Source: an uncultured Clostridia bacterium
GTDB taxonomy: Bacteria; Bacillota; Clostridia; Christensenellales; Borkfalkiaceae
Direction of reading: 5' to 3'
Assembly: GCA_944372565.1 (NCBI GenBank)
Contig: CALVZR010000042.1
Span: forward strand, 1-18,434
Length of the DNA stretch: 18,434 nt
Part shown: positions 6,441 to 13,810 of the stretch, one piece after another
Layout: each line of letters opens with the position of its first letter
Position numbering within the stretch: position 1 is the stretch's first letter
Notes under the pieces: generated by a model
Told to the model about the DNA's origin: nothing
What the model saw: the letters and a program-made list of their open reading frames with translations, nothing else
Database searches by the model: none
Program-made: the position numbers and the translations under genes

Positions 6441-7636
6441 ACGTGAGAGTTTATCCCTGCACGCTGGACGGGGAAGTTTATGCCCCCGCGTCCAAATCCA
6501 TGGCGCACCGCGCGCTGCTCTGCGCCGCGCTGGCGGAGCGGGAAAGCCAAGTTTTATTGTCCTCTTCTTCGGAAGATATCGACGCCACCGCGCGCTGCAT
6601 AGAGGCGGCGGGCGGCAAGGTGGAAAGGGGAAAAAGCGGCTGGAAAATCTCCCCGGTTTCGGGCGCGGAAAACGCGCTGTACGACTGCGGGGAGAGCGGC
6701 AGCACGCTGCGCTTTTTCCTGCCCGTCGTCGCGGCGCTCGGCGTCGGCGGCACGTTCACGGGAAAAGGCCGCCTGCCCGCCCGCCCGCTCGGCGAACTGC
6801 TTTCCGTTCTGCGCGGCTGCCGCGTTTCGGGGGATAAACTTCCCCTGCATATCGAAGGGCGGCTGGAAAGCGGCTTGTTCCGCCTCAGGGGGGACGTGAG
6901 TTCGCAATATATCACGGGTCTGCTCTTCGCCCTGCCCCTGCTCGGCGGGGACAGCGAAATCGAACTGACCACCCCGCTGGAAAGCGCCTCTTACGTGGAG
7001 ATGACCTTGCGCGCGCTCGCGGAGGCGGGCGTTAGCGCGGAGCGCACCGAAAAGGGCTTTTTCGTGCGCGGCGGGCAGCGTTTTCGCCCGAAGGATAAAA
7101 CCGAAGTGGAAGGGGACTGGTCGAACGCGGCGTTCTTTTTAACGGCGAGCGCCATCGGCAATCTGGTGCGGGTGCGCGGGCTGAATAAGCATTCCGCGCA
7201 GGGGGACGCGAAAGTGCTCTCCGCCCTGCTCTCGCTGCGGAGCGGGGGCGCGGAGATCGACGCCTCCGACATCCCCGACCTCGTGCCCGTGCTTTCGGTG
7301 GCGGCGGCGTACGCGACGGGAAAGACGGTTTTCAAAAACGCCGCCCGCCTGCGGCTGAAAGAATGCGACCGCCTGCACGCTGCGGCGCTCAACCTGAACG
7401 CCCTCGGCGGCAAGGCGACGGAAACGCCCGACGGGCTGATCGTGCAGGGCACGGGCGGGCTGAAAGGCGGAAAGGCGGAGGGGTTCAACGACCACCGCAT
7501 CGTGATGAGTATGGCGATCGCCGCCACGCAGGCGGAAGGCCCCGTGGAGATTTCGGGAGCGGAGGCGGTGAACAAGTCTTATCCGTCCTTCTTTGAAGAA
7601 TTCAAAAGGCTGGGAGGGAAATTCGATGTCCTCTGA
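6437..7636 (+). CDS. aroA: 3-phosphoshikimate 1-carboxyvinyltransferase (EPSP synthase)
   Basis: Transfers the enolpyruvyl group of PEP to shikimate 3-phosphate. It has 399 residues from the ATG at 6437, which shares an ATGA junction with the aroB stop. The frame is open to 6413, but homology begins at MNVRVYP. Conserved blocks include ASKSMAHRA (18-26) with the catalytic Lys-Ser pair, GESGSTLRF (85-93), LPARPLGEL (113-121), SSQYITGLLFA, EGDWSNAAF, DIPDLVPV with the catalytic Asp, and FNDHRIVMSMA near the C-terminus. It is somewhat divergent: the usual G-N-[AS]-G-T is G-E-S-G-S, and KESDR is KECDR. At ~400 residues it is slightly shorter than the E. coli enzyme. It overlaps aroC by 11 nt. Confidence 0.95.
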   Translation: MNVRVYPCTLDGEVYAPASKSMAHRALLCAALAERESQVLLSSSSEDIDATARCIEAAGGKVERGKSGWKISPVSGAENALYDCGESGSTLRFFLPVVAALGVGGTFTGKGRLPARPLGELLSVLRGCRVSGDKLPLHIEGRLESGLFRLRGDVSSQYITGLLFALPLLGGDSEIELTTPLESASYVEMTLRALAEAGVSAERTEKGFFVRGGQRFRPKDKTEVEGDWSNAAFFLTASAIGNLVRVRGLNKHSAQGDAKVLSALLSLRSGGAEIDASDIPDLVPVLSVAAAYATGKTVFKNAARLRLKECDRLHAAALNLNALGGKATETPDGLIVQGTGGLKGGKAEGFNDHRIVMSMAIAATQAEGPVEISGAEAVNKSYPSFFEEFKRLGGKFDVL

Positions 7637-8717
7637 TTTCGGAAAAAATCTCAAAGTGAGCATTTTCGGGCAGTCGCATTCCGAGATGATCGGCGCCCTG
7701 CTCGACGGGCTGCCGAGCGGCTATCCGATAGACCCCGGCGAATTGCAGGCGTTTATGGACAGGCGGCGTGCAAAGGACGGTTTGTCCACCGCGCGGCGGG
7801 AAGCCGACAGGGTGCGCATCGTGAGCGGGCTGTTCGAGGGAAAAACGTGCGGCGCGCCGCTCGCCGCCCTCATCGAAAACGAAAACGTGCGCTCTTCCGA
7901 TTACGACGAAATCGCCTTTCATCCCCGCCCCTCGCACGCCGATTACACCTCTTTCGTCAAATACCGTTTCCGCGATTACCGCGGGGGCGGGCATTTTTCG
8001 GGGCGGCTGACCGCGGCAATCTGCGCGGCGGGCGGCGTGGCGAAACAGATTTTAAAAACGCGGGGGATCTTCGTCGGGGCGCACGTGTTGCAGATCGGGA
8101 AGGCGAAGGATACGCCTTTCGACCCCGTGCGCGTGAAAAAGGAGGATTTCCCCGTTTCGGATTTCCCCGCGCTCTCGCCGTCCGCGGCCGAGCGGATGAA
8201 GGCGGAAATCCTCACCGCGAAGAGCGAATGCGACAGCGTGGGCGGCATCGTGGAATGCGCCGTGCTGGGCGTGCCCGCGGGCGTGGGCGAGCCGATGTTC
8301 GGCGGCGTGGAGAACGCGCTCGCCGCCAATTTATTCGGCATTCCCGCCGTGAAGGGCGTGGAGTTCGGCAGCGGATTCGCGGGGGCGTGCCTGCGCGGCT
8401 CGGAGAATAACGACGCGTTTTATGCGGAGGACGGAAAGATCTTTACGAAAACCAACAACGCGGGGGGGAGTAACGGCGGCATTTCCAACGGGATGCCCGT
8501 GATCTTCCGCGTGGCGATCAAGCCCACGGCTTCGGTATTTCTCCCGCAGGAAACCGTCGATTTGAAAACGGGAGAAAATTACAGCCTGCTCATCCGCGGC
8601 AGGCACGATCCCTGCATCGCCGTGCGCGCGGTGCCCGTTGCGGAAAGCGTGGCGGCGCTCACCGTGCTCGATTTGCTGCTCGGCGCGGAAAAAGACAAAT
8701 GGAATTTAGGAGAATAA
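7626..8717 (+). CDS. aroC: Chorismate synthase
   Basis: Reduced-FMN-dependent 1,4-elimination converting EPSP to chorismate, the last common step. It has 363 residues. The family N-terminus MSSDFGKNLKVSIFGQSHS is followed by RPSHADYT, GGGHFSGRLTAAICAAGG, SNGGISNGMPV and RHDPCIAVRAVPVAE, all typical; the two conserved His residues (FGQSHS and the RPSHADYT region) are present. The start at 7626 fits homology; the frame is open to 7593, but that would add 11 residues inside aroA. The gene overlaps the end of aroA by 11 nt, and GGGAGG upstream (within aroA) can serve as ribosome binding site. An anaerobe with a monofunctional enzyme would need a separate flavin reductant; none is seen in the operon. 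Confidence 0.97.
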   Translation: MSSDFGKNLKVSIFGQSHSEMIGALLDGLPSGYPIDPGELQAFMDRRRAKDGLSTARREADRVRIVSGLFEGKTCGAPLAALIENENVRSSDYDEIAFHPRPSHADYTSFVKYRFRDYRGGGHFSGRLTAAICAAGGVAKQILKTRGIFVGAHVLQIGKAKDTPFDPVRVKKEDFPVSDFPALSPSAAERMKAEILTAKSECDSVGGIVECAVLGVPAGVGEPMFGGVENALAANLFGIPAVKGVEFGSGFAGACLRGSENNDAFYAEDGKIFTKTNNAGGSNGGISNGMPVIFRVAIKPTASVFLPQETVDLKTGENYSLLIRGRHDPCIAVRAVPVAESVAALTVLDLLLGAEKDKWNLGE

Positions 8718-8719
8718 AT

Positions 8720-9856
8720 ATGGAAGAACTCAAAAAAGCAAGGGAAAAAATCGACAGGATAGACGAGCAGATCGCCGACCTTTTCGCCGAGCGTATGGAC
8801 GAGGTGGAGGAGGTGATCGCCGTAAAGAAGAAAAACGGCATCCCCGTGTACAGCCCCTCGCGCGAGCGCGAAGTGCTCAACAAGGTTTCCGACCGCGTGC
8901 CCGAAAAATACGAGGCGTATTCCCGCGTGCTCTTTTCCACGATGTTCGAGCTCAGCCGCTCGTATCAGAGCATTTTAAGCGCGTCCTCGCCGCTGGAAGA
9001 TACCCTCCGCGAGGCGGTGAAAAACACGAAGGCGCACTTCCCCGAAAGGGCGACGGTCGCCTGCCAGGGCGTGGACGGGGCGTATTCCTCCCTCGCGGCG
9101 GAAAAACTCTTCAAACTGCCCAACTTGATGTATTTCCGCCAGTGGGACGGCGTATTTTCCGCGGTGGAAAAGGGGCTTTGCAAATACGGCGTGCTCCCCA
9201 TCGAAAATTCTTCCTTCGGCTCGGTGAACGGCGTTTACGATCTTATGCTGCACCATAATTTCTATATCGTGCGCACCGTGAAACTGCACGTTTCCCACGT
9301 GCTGCTCGCCAAAGAGGGCGTGAAATTGGAGGACGTGAAGGAAATTTATTCCCACGAACAGGCGCTCGGCCAGTGCAGCGAATTTTTGAAAGCCCACCCC
9401 GATATTAAGATCAACGTGTGCGAAAACACCGCCGTCGCCGCCAAACGGGTGGCGGAGAGCGGGGCGGAGGCCGCCGCCATCTCCTCGGCGAACTGCGCGG
9501 ACATCTACGGGCTGAAAGTGCTTTCCCGCAAGGTGCAGAACAGCGAAAACAACTATACGCGCTTCATCTGCATTTCCAAGGAGCCGGAAATCTACGCGGG
9601 CGCGAACAAGATCAGCCTGATGCTCACGCTGCCGCACCGCCCGGGCGCGCTGTACAGCGTGATGAGCAAGTTCAACGCGCTCGACATCAACCTCTCCAAA
9701 CTGGAATCCCGCCCCATCGTCGGCAGCGATTTTGAATTTATGTTCTATTTCGACATCGAGGCGGAGATCGACAAGGAGAGCGTGATCAAACTGATGAGCG
9801 AACTTTCCGCCTCGCTCGAACGGTTCGTATTCCTGGGGGCGTATTCGGAACTTTGA
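8720..9856 (+). CDS. pheA: Bifunctional chorismate mutase / prephenate dehydratase (P-protein)
   Basis: Makes prephenate and then phenylpyruvate, the phenylalanine branch. The 378 residues comprise an AroQ-type chorismate mutase (about 1-85, including the basic-rich VKKKNGIPVYSPSRERE segment), a prephenate dehydratase domain (about 111-288; GVDGAYSSLAAE, GVLPIENSSFGSVN, and TRF at 280-282 with the catalytic Thr), and a C-terminal ACT domain (about 297-370) with RPGALYSV and ESRP (329-332), the residues used for phenylalanine feedback in this family. The start at 8720 follows AGGAG (8708-8712) by 7 nt; it lies 2 nt after the aroC stop. An upstream in-frame ATG at 8699 is inside aroC and lacks a good site. 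The mutase domain also supplies prephenate to TyrA, since no separate mutase is present. Confidence 0.96.
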   Translation: MEELKKAREKIDRIDEQIADLFAERMDEVEEVIAVKKKNGIPVYSPSREREVLNKVSDRVPEKYEAYSRVLFSTMFELSRSYQSILSASSPLEDTLREAVKNTKAHFPERATVACQGVDGAYSSLAAEKLFKLPNLMYFRQWDGVFSAVEKGLCKYGVLPIENSSFGSVNGVYDLMLHHNFYIVRTVKLHVSHVLLAKEGVKLEDVKEIYSHEQALGQCSEFLKAHPDIKINVCENTAVAAKRVAESGAEAAAISSANCADIYGLKVLSRKVQNSENNYTRFICISKEPEIYAGANKISLMLTLPHRPGALYSVMSKFNALDINLSKLESRPIVGSDFEFMFYFDIEAEIDKESVIKLMSELSASLERFVFLGAYSEL

Positions 9857-11085
9857 TGAAAGAGTATCTCATCGGAGAAAAACTTTCCCACAGCTATTCG
9901 GTGCCCATCCACAAGGCGTTCGGGGCGGAAAACTATTCGCTCAAAGAAATCGGAAAAGAGGAACTTGCGGCGTTTTTCGCAAAGAAGGATTTCGGCGGGC
10001 TGAACGTAACCATCCCCTATAAGCGGGAAGTGTTCGCTTTTTTGGACGAAGTTTCCCCGCTGGCGGAGCGCATCGGGGCGGTGAACACCGTGGTCAACCG
10101 CGGCGGCGTCCTTTACGGCGACAATACCGATTATTTCGGCTTTTCCGCGCTGGCGGCGCGTGCCGGGGTGGACTTTCGCGGCGCCAACGTGCTGATTTTC
10201 GGCACGGGCGGCACGAGCGAAACGGCGGAAACGGTGTGCCGCGACGGGGGCGCCGCGCGGGTGGAAAAGGTTTCCCGCAGCGGGGCGCTGAATTACCAAA
10301 CGATGTATGAGCGGCGCGATACCCACGTGGTGGTGAACACCACGCCCGCGGGGATGTTCCCGAACGACGGCGCGGCGATTGCCGACCTTTCCCGTTTTCC
10401 CGCCCTTCGCGGGGCGCTGGACGCGGTGTATCACCCCCTGCGCACCAACCTCGTTTTGCAGGCGGAGGCGCTGGGCGTGCCGTGCGCGGGCGGGCTTTAT
10501 ATGCTCGTGGCGCAGGCGGCGCGCGCGCGGGAACTCTTCGACGGAAGGAAGATCGCGGAGAACGAGATCGAGGGCGTTTACCGCAAAATCGGGCGCGCAT
10601 ACGAAAACGCCGTGCTCGTGGGAATGCCCGGTTCGGGCAAGAGCGCGGTGGGCAGGGCGCTCGCCGCGCGGCTCAAACGGGAGTTTTACGACAGCGACGC
10701 GGAAATCGAGCGCCGCGCCGGGCCGATAGAGGAGATCTTCGCGCGCGGCGGGGAGGAAACTTTCCGCAGGATCGAAAAAGAGGTGATAGAGGAGCTTTCC
10801 AAAAAGAGCGGCGTCGTTCTCGCCACGGGGGGCGGCGCGGTGAAGAACAAGGCGAACGTCGCCGCGCTCAGGCGCAACGGAAAGATCCTGTATATCGACC
10901 GCCCGGTGGAAAAACTTGCCCTGAAAGGCAGGCCGCTTTCCAAAGACCGGGAAACGGTGAAACGGCTGTACGAGGAGCGGCGCGCGCTGTACGAGGACGC
11001 GGCGGACGTCCGCGTGAAAAACGTCGGCGCGCTCGCCGAGGCGGAAGAGGCGGCGTTCAGGGCGTTTACGGAGGAAGAAGAATGA
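9856..11085 (+). CDS. aroE: Fused shikimate dehydrogenase - shikimate kinase
   Basis: A single 409-residue ORF carries two consecutive shikimate-pathway activities. Residues ~1-245 are AroE (3-dehydroshikimate to shikimate): shikimate-binding SHSYS (11-15), NVTIPYK (50-56) with Lys56, GDNTDYFG (88-95) with Asp92, nucleotide motif GTGGT (116-120), and NTTPAGM (161-167). Residues ~250-409 are AroK (shikimate to shikimate 3-phosphate): P-loop GMPGSGKSAVG (256-266), DSD (279-281), ETFRRIE (301-307), GGG (325-327) and GRPL (358-361), with a lid containing basic residues. There is no stop or frameshift at the junction. The start was set at ATG 9856, overlapping the pheA stop by one base (TGATG); a TTG at 9853 would add one residue. 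The fusion implies channelling or simple co-expression of the two steps. Confidence 0.93.
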   Translation: MKEYLIGEKLSHSYSVPIHKAFGAENYSLKEIGKEELAAFFAKKDFGGLNVTIPYKREVFAFLDEVSPLAERIGAVNTVVNRGGVLYGDNTDYFGFSALAARAGVDFRGANVLIFGTGGTSETAETVCRDGGAARVEKVSRSGALNYQTMYERRDTHVVVNTTPAGMFPNDGAAIADLSRFPALRGALDAVYHPLRTNLVLQAEALGVPCAGGLYMLVAQAARARELFDGRKIAENEIEGVYRKIGRAYENAVLVGMPGSGKSAVGRALAARLKREFYDSDAEIERRAGPIEEIFARGGEETFRRIEKEVIEELSKKSGVVLATGGGAVKNKANVAALRRNGKILYIDRPVEKLALKGRPLSKDRETVKRLYEERRALYEDAADVRVKNVGALAEAEEAAFRAFTEEEE

Positions 11086-11510
11086 AACTGCTCGTCATCA
11101 ACGGCGTGAATCTCAATATGCTCGGCATACGGGAAAAGAATCTCTACGGCACGCAGGATTATCGCGCGCTCGTGAAATTTATCCGCGCGGAGGCGAAAAA
11201 GCGGGGCGTAAAGGCGAAGTGCTTTCAGTCCAACTGCGAGGGGAGAATCGTTACCGAAATTCAGCGGGCGTACCGTAAATTCGACGGCATTATCATCAAC
11301 GCGGGGGCGTACACCCATACGTCCGTCGCCATTCTGGACGCGCTCAAAGCGGTGGATATTCCCGCCGTGGAAGTGCACCTGACCGACATCTATGCGCGGG
11401 AGGAGTTCCGGCACGTTTCCTATATCTCCCTCGCCGCGAAAAAGACGATCTGCGGCAAGGGCTTTGCGGGATACGCCGAGGCGATGGATTTCCTTTCGGG
11501 GAAGAAGTGA
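11082..11510 (+). CDS. aroQ: 3-dehydroquinate dehydratase, type II
   Basis: Dodecameric type II dehydroquinase that dehydrates 3-dehydroquinate to 3-dehydroshikimate. The 142 residues are of normal length. Seen are VINGVNLNMLG (5-15), REKNLYG (17-23) with the catalytic Arg and Tyr, QSNCEGRIV (49-57), IINAGAYTHTS (71-81), VEVHLTDIYAREEFRHVSYIS (from about 96) with the catalytic His99. Small differences from the common pattern are Cys in QSN(H)EG and Ala in N(P)GAYTHTS; the catalytic residues are retained. The ATG overlaps the stop of the preceding gene (ATGA). Together with the upstream genes it completes all seven shikimate steps in one operon. Confidence 0.96.
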   Translation: MKLLVINGVNLNMLGIREKNLYGTQDYRALVKFIRAEAKKRGVKAKCFQSNCEGRIVTEIQRAYRKFDGIIINAGAYTHTSVAILDALKAVDIPAVEVHLTDIYAREEFRHVSYISLAAKKTICGKGFAGYAEAMDFLSGKK

Positions 11511-11517
11511 GGGAAAG

Positions 11518-12015
11518 ATGCGCGTGGAACTCAGAGCGTGGGACGTTTCGTTCGCGCCCGCGCTCGCAAAGACGATCGGAAACAAGAAGGTGCAGGACAA
11601 TCTGCGCGACGGCATTCCCTTTCCCTATACGGAAGCGGACGCGCGGGAATTTATCGGCGGCGTGCTCGCCGCAAAGGACGTATTCGCCTTCGCCGTGTTT
11701 GCGGACGGGCGGTTTTGCGGGAGCATAAGCGTAACGCGGGGCGGCAACGTCCACCGCCGCACGGGAGAGCTGGGGTATTATCTCGCCGAACCGTTCTGGG
11801 GCAGGGGCATAGGAACGGCGGCGGTGAAAAAGATGTGCGCTTTCGTGTTTGAAAATTCCGATATCGTGCGCATTTTCGCGGAGCCTTATTCGCGAAACGC
11901 GGCGTCCTGCCGCGTGCTCGAAAAATGCGGTTTTTCCTGCGAGGGGATTTTGCGGAAAAACGCCGAAAAAAACGGAAAACTCCTCGATATGAAGATGTAT
12001 ACCGGACGAGAATAA
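11518..12015 (+). CDS. GNAT-family N-acetyltransferase (RimJ/RimL-like)
   Basis: Acetyl-CoA-dependent N-acetyltransferase of the Acetyltransf_3 (RimJ/RimL) type, 165 residues, substrate unknown. The acetyl-CoA-binding motif is GRGIGTAAV (95-103), preceded by GELGYYLAEPFW (83-94) and followed by NAASCRVLEKCGF (127-139), all characteristic. It starts 7 nt after the aroQ stop with GAGGG close upstream, so it is the last gene of the aromatic operon; it is unclear whether it is linked to aromatic metabolism or is simply co-transcribed. The final residues (YTGRE) and stop codon are encoded by the left arm of a 281-bp inverted-repeat element, so the native C-terminus was probably altered when that element arrived. 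Confidence 0.88.
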   Translation: MRVELRAWDVSFAPALAKTIGNKKVQDNLRDGIPFPYTEADAREFIGGVLAAKDVFAFAVFADGRFCGSISVTRGGNVHRRTGELGYYLAEPFWGRGIGTAAVKKMCAFVFENSDIVRIFAEPYSRNAASCRVLEKCGFSCEGILRKNAEKNGKLLDMKMYTGRE

Positions 12016-12279
12016 AACGAACCCGATTTAAAGCGGGCATACCGCCCCATCTACTGCGTTAAAACCCTTGGCAATAGGGGCGCTATTGCCTGCGGGCTTT
12101 GCCTTGTATCTAAAACGATCTGCCCGCTTGAAATTGCTTCGCACCCTTAAATAGCGTATTTTGGGATGAATTGGCGCGATGACGAAGCAGCAATGCCCGC
12201 TCGCATTGCAATGAGGAAGAACGACAAAGCGCACAAAAGCCGCATTTAAGGGCCGGTTCGTATTACTCCCGTCCGGTAT
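11999..12279. repeat. Inverted-repeat-bounded structured element (MITE-like or structured RNA)
   Basis: The termini 11999-12023 and 12255-12279 are inverted copies identical at 22 of 25 positions; complementarity continues patchily inward (TTTAAAGCGG near 12027 against CCGCATTTAA near 12240). Inside are further perfect inverted pairs: 12031-12039 with 12121-12129 (9 bp), GGCAATAG 12070-12077 with CTATTGCC 12083-12090 (8 bp), 12144-12152 with 12244-12252 (9 bp), and GCAATGC 12190-12196 with GCATTGC 12203-12209 (7 bp). No transposase is encoded. The only ORF inside (68 codons, leftward, GTG start) has no ribosome binding site. No obvious target duplication was seen. This fits a non-autonomous mobile repeat or a conserved structured RNA; copies elsewhere in the genome would decide. 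Confidence 0.65.
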
Positions 12280-12324
12280 TCCCTGCTGAAAGAAGAATTT
12301 TCGCCCGAAATGCAGAAATGAACG

Positions 12325-12350
12325 CTTTTCCGCCGCAAGGCGGGAAAAAG
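12325..12350. other. Hairpin downstream of the aro operon
   Basis: CCGCC-type stem: 12326-12334 pairs with 12339-12348 around a GCAA loop, with one bulged G at 12344. The A and T runs at its base make it roughly symmetric, but neither strand has a clear T tract immediately after it. It may help end transcription in either direction; no better rightward terminator for the aro-GNAT operon is visible. Confidence 0.4.
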
Positions 12351-12379
12351 AGAGCGCCGCGGCAAAATGCCGCGGCGCT
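12345..12379 (-). terminator. Intrinsic terminator of the SLOG-type gene
   Basis: A 12-bp GC-rich stem (12353-12364 with 12368-12379, AAA/TTT loop) is followed on the minus strand by TCTC and five T residues (plus-strand A run at 12345-12349). It lies about 20 bp after the stop of the leftward gene. Read rightward, the same stem has only a poor tail (TCGCATATTTT) and could act weakly for the aro operon. Confidence 0.7.
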
Positions 12380-12398
12380 TCGCATATTTTCGGAAAAT

Positions 12399-12968
12399 TC
12401 AGCCGTTGAGATCGAGCAGTCTGATGCCCTGGTGATAGTCTTTATAAAGTTCTATCTTTTCGTTTAAGAGCTTTATCGCCTCGTCGGCGGTGTCCACGCC
12501 GAACACCTTATCCTCGAAGGGGTAGCGTTCGCGGTGATCGAGCCGCGTATCCGCAAGTTTGCCGCTCCAGCCGTCCACGCCGCGGAACGCCAGAATGAGC
12601 CGTTTGAGCGACCACGCCAGCGCCATTTCCGAAAGCGTGCCCGCGCCGCCGCCCACCGCCACCACGGCGGAGGCGTTGGCAACGAGGGCGTTGCGCATCA
12701 TATCCAGCCCCGTGGGGATGACGATATCCGCGTATTTGTTCGCTTCCTTGATGTCGAAAGAGGGGATGAGCGCCACGGTGTCGCCCTCGCGGTATTTTTC
12801 GGAGGAGCGCGCCCCCATAAACGCCGCTTCCATCACGCCGCCCATACCGCCGGACTGCACCCGATAGCCGTTATCCACCAGTTTTCTGCCCATTTCAAAG
12901 GCCGCTTTGAATTTATCCCCGTCTTTTTCGATGACCGCGTCGCCGATGACCGATACCAATTTTCTCAT
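12399..12968 (-). CDS. SLOG-superfamily protein, TIGR00725/LOG-like
   Basis: A 189-residue Rossmann-like protein of the LOG/'lysine decarboxylase-like' group (TIGR00725 type). Seen are VSVIGDAV near the N-terminus, SGGMGGVMEAAFMGA (39-53), the nucleotide-binding loop AVVAVGGGAGTLSEMALAW (101-119), and a C-terminal helix. The classical LOG motif is PGGxGTxxE; here it is GGGAGTLSE (107-115). Relatives bind nucleotides or molybdenum cofactor, or cleave cytokinin-type nucleotides; the actual substrate is unknown. The ATG at 12968 was chosen because AGGAG (12977-12981) lies 8 nt upstream; a TTG at 12974 is too close to that site. It is transcribed alone, divergent from trmB, with its own promoter and terminator. 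Confidence 0.82.
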   Translation of the reverse strand: MRKLVSVIGDAVIEKDGDKFKAAFEMGRKLVDNGYRVQSGGMGGVMEAAFMGARSSEKYREGDTVALIPSFDIKEANKYADIVIPTGLDMMRNALVANASAVVAVGGGAGTLSEMALAWSLKRLILAFRGVDGWSGKLADTRLDHRERYPFEDKVFGVDTADEAIKLLNEKIELYKDYHQGIRLLDLNG

Positions 12969-13010
12969 TTTCAAAACTCCTTTTTTTATAATATGTGTCT
13001 TTTGCGATTA

Positions 13011-13039
13011 AGTTTACCACAATCCGCGGGAAATTTCAA
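13011..13039 (-). promoter_or_regulatory. Promoter of the SLOG-type gene
   Basis: On the minus strand TTGAAA (13034-13039), a 17-bp spacer and TAAACT (13011-13016) form a plausible sigma-70-type promoter; the start near 13004 gives a leader of about 35 nt. The match to consensus is moderate. Confidence 0.5.
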
Positions 13040-13088
13040 CGGTTTTTCCCCTTTTGGGAAGAAAGAGGCGGAATTTCCCTTTCCGCGC

Positions 13089-13117
13089 TTGAAAAATCCG
13101 CCGATTTATGGTAGAAT
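13089..13117 (+). promoter_or_regulatory. Promoter of trmB
   Basis: TTGAAA (13089-13094), a 17-bp spacer and TAGAAT (13112-13117). The start would be near 13124, only about 10 nt before the chosen trmB ATG at 13134, so the mRNA is nearly leaderless. An earlier in-frame ATG at 13116 lies inside the -10 box and can be excluded. Confidence 0.7.
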
Positions 13118-13133
13118 GGTGCGCGGTAAGAGA

Positions 13134-13799
13134 ATGCGAAGGAAAAAACATTTAGACGAGCGGCTTGCCGCCGCAAACGACGTGCTTTTCGTGCTGGAAA
13201 GCCGCGAATTTTACAAAAAGAGCAAGGAGGAAAAAACCGCGCTCTTCGATCTCGCCGCCCTTTTCGGCAATAAAAATCCCGTGGAAATCGAATTCGGCTG
13301 CGGGCGGGGCAAATTCCTCGCGGAATCGGCGGCGAAGTTCCCCGAACGCAATTTCATCGGCGTGGAGAAGCTCTCGAACGTCATCGTGGCGGCGGCGGAA
13401 AAGGCCAAAAAGGCGGGGCTGAAAAACGCGAAGTTTTTCAACCTGAGCGCGGAAAACGCCGATTGTTTCCTGCCCCCGCGCTGCGCGGAGAGAATTTACC
13501 TCAATTTTTCCTGCCCGTTCCCCAAAAACACCTACGCAAACCGCAGGCTGACGAGCGGGCGCTTTCTCGAAATTTACAAAACGCTGCTCAAAGCCGGGGG
13601 AGAGATCTGGTTCAAAACGGACAATATGCACTTTTTCGAGTGGTCGCTCGAAAGTTTCACCGCGCACGGGTTCGCGGTGAAAAACGTATCGCTCGATCTG
13701 CATAAAAGCGGGTTCGAGGGCAATATCACCACGGAATACGAAGAGCGCTTTTTGCGCTGCGGGATGCCCATCTACCGCCTGGAAGCCTACGTTTTGTAA
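13134..13799 (+). CDS. trmB: tRNA (guanine-N7-)-methyltransferase, variant active-site motif
   Basis: SAM-dependent methylation of G46 in tRNA variable loops. The 221 residues show the SAM motif EIEFGCGRGKFL (51-62), GVEKLSN (76-82), KTDNMHFFEWSLESF (161-175) and the C-terminal TEYEERFLRCGMPIYRLEA (200-218), all typical. The motif usually written NFSDPWPK..H.KRR reads NFSCPFPKNTYANRRLTS (124-141): Cys127 replaces the conserved Asp, Phe replaces Trp, and Tyr sits where His is common. The E. coli Asp of this motif has been reported as important for activity, so altered catalysis or substrate is possible. The start at 13134 was chosen from homology and the promoter position. It stands alone and converges on the Xre gene, 11 bp away. 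Confidence 0.9.
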   Translation: MRRKKHLDERLAAANDVLFVLESREFYKKSKEEKTALFDLAALFGNKNPVEIEFGCGRGKFLAESAAKFPERNFIGVEKLSNVIVAAAEKAKKAGLKNAKFFNLSAENADCFLPPRCAERIYLNFSCPFPKNTYANRRLTSGRFLEIYKTLLKAGGEIWFKTDNMHFFEWSLESFTAHGFAVKNVSLDLHKSGFEGNITTEYEERFLRCGMPIYRLEAYVL

Positions 13800-13810
13800 C
13801 GCGAGCGCGC

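Noticed and set aside
12028..12234. 68-codon leftward ORF inside the inverted-repeat element
   Set aside because: It starts with GTG, has no ribosome binding site, contains many residues dictated by the hairpins, and matches no domain I know. Probably a by-product of the repeat.
12871..12879. TTATCCACC, an 8 of 9 match to a DnaA box
   Set aside because: It is a single site inside a coding sequence, with no neighbours; expected by chance in a window this long.
13800..13810. Terminator between the convergent trmB and xre-like genes
   Set aside because: Only 11 bp lie between the stop codons; no stem with a T tract is visible.
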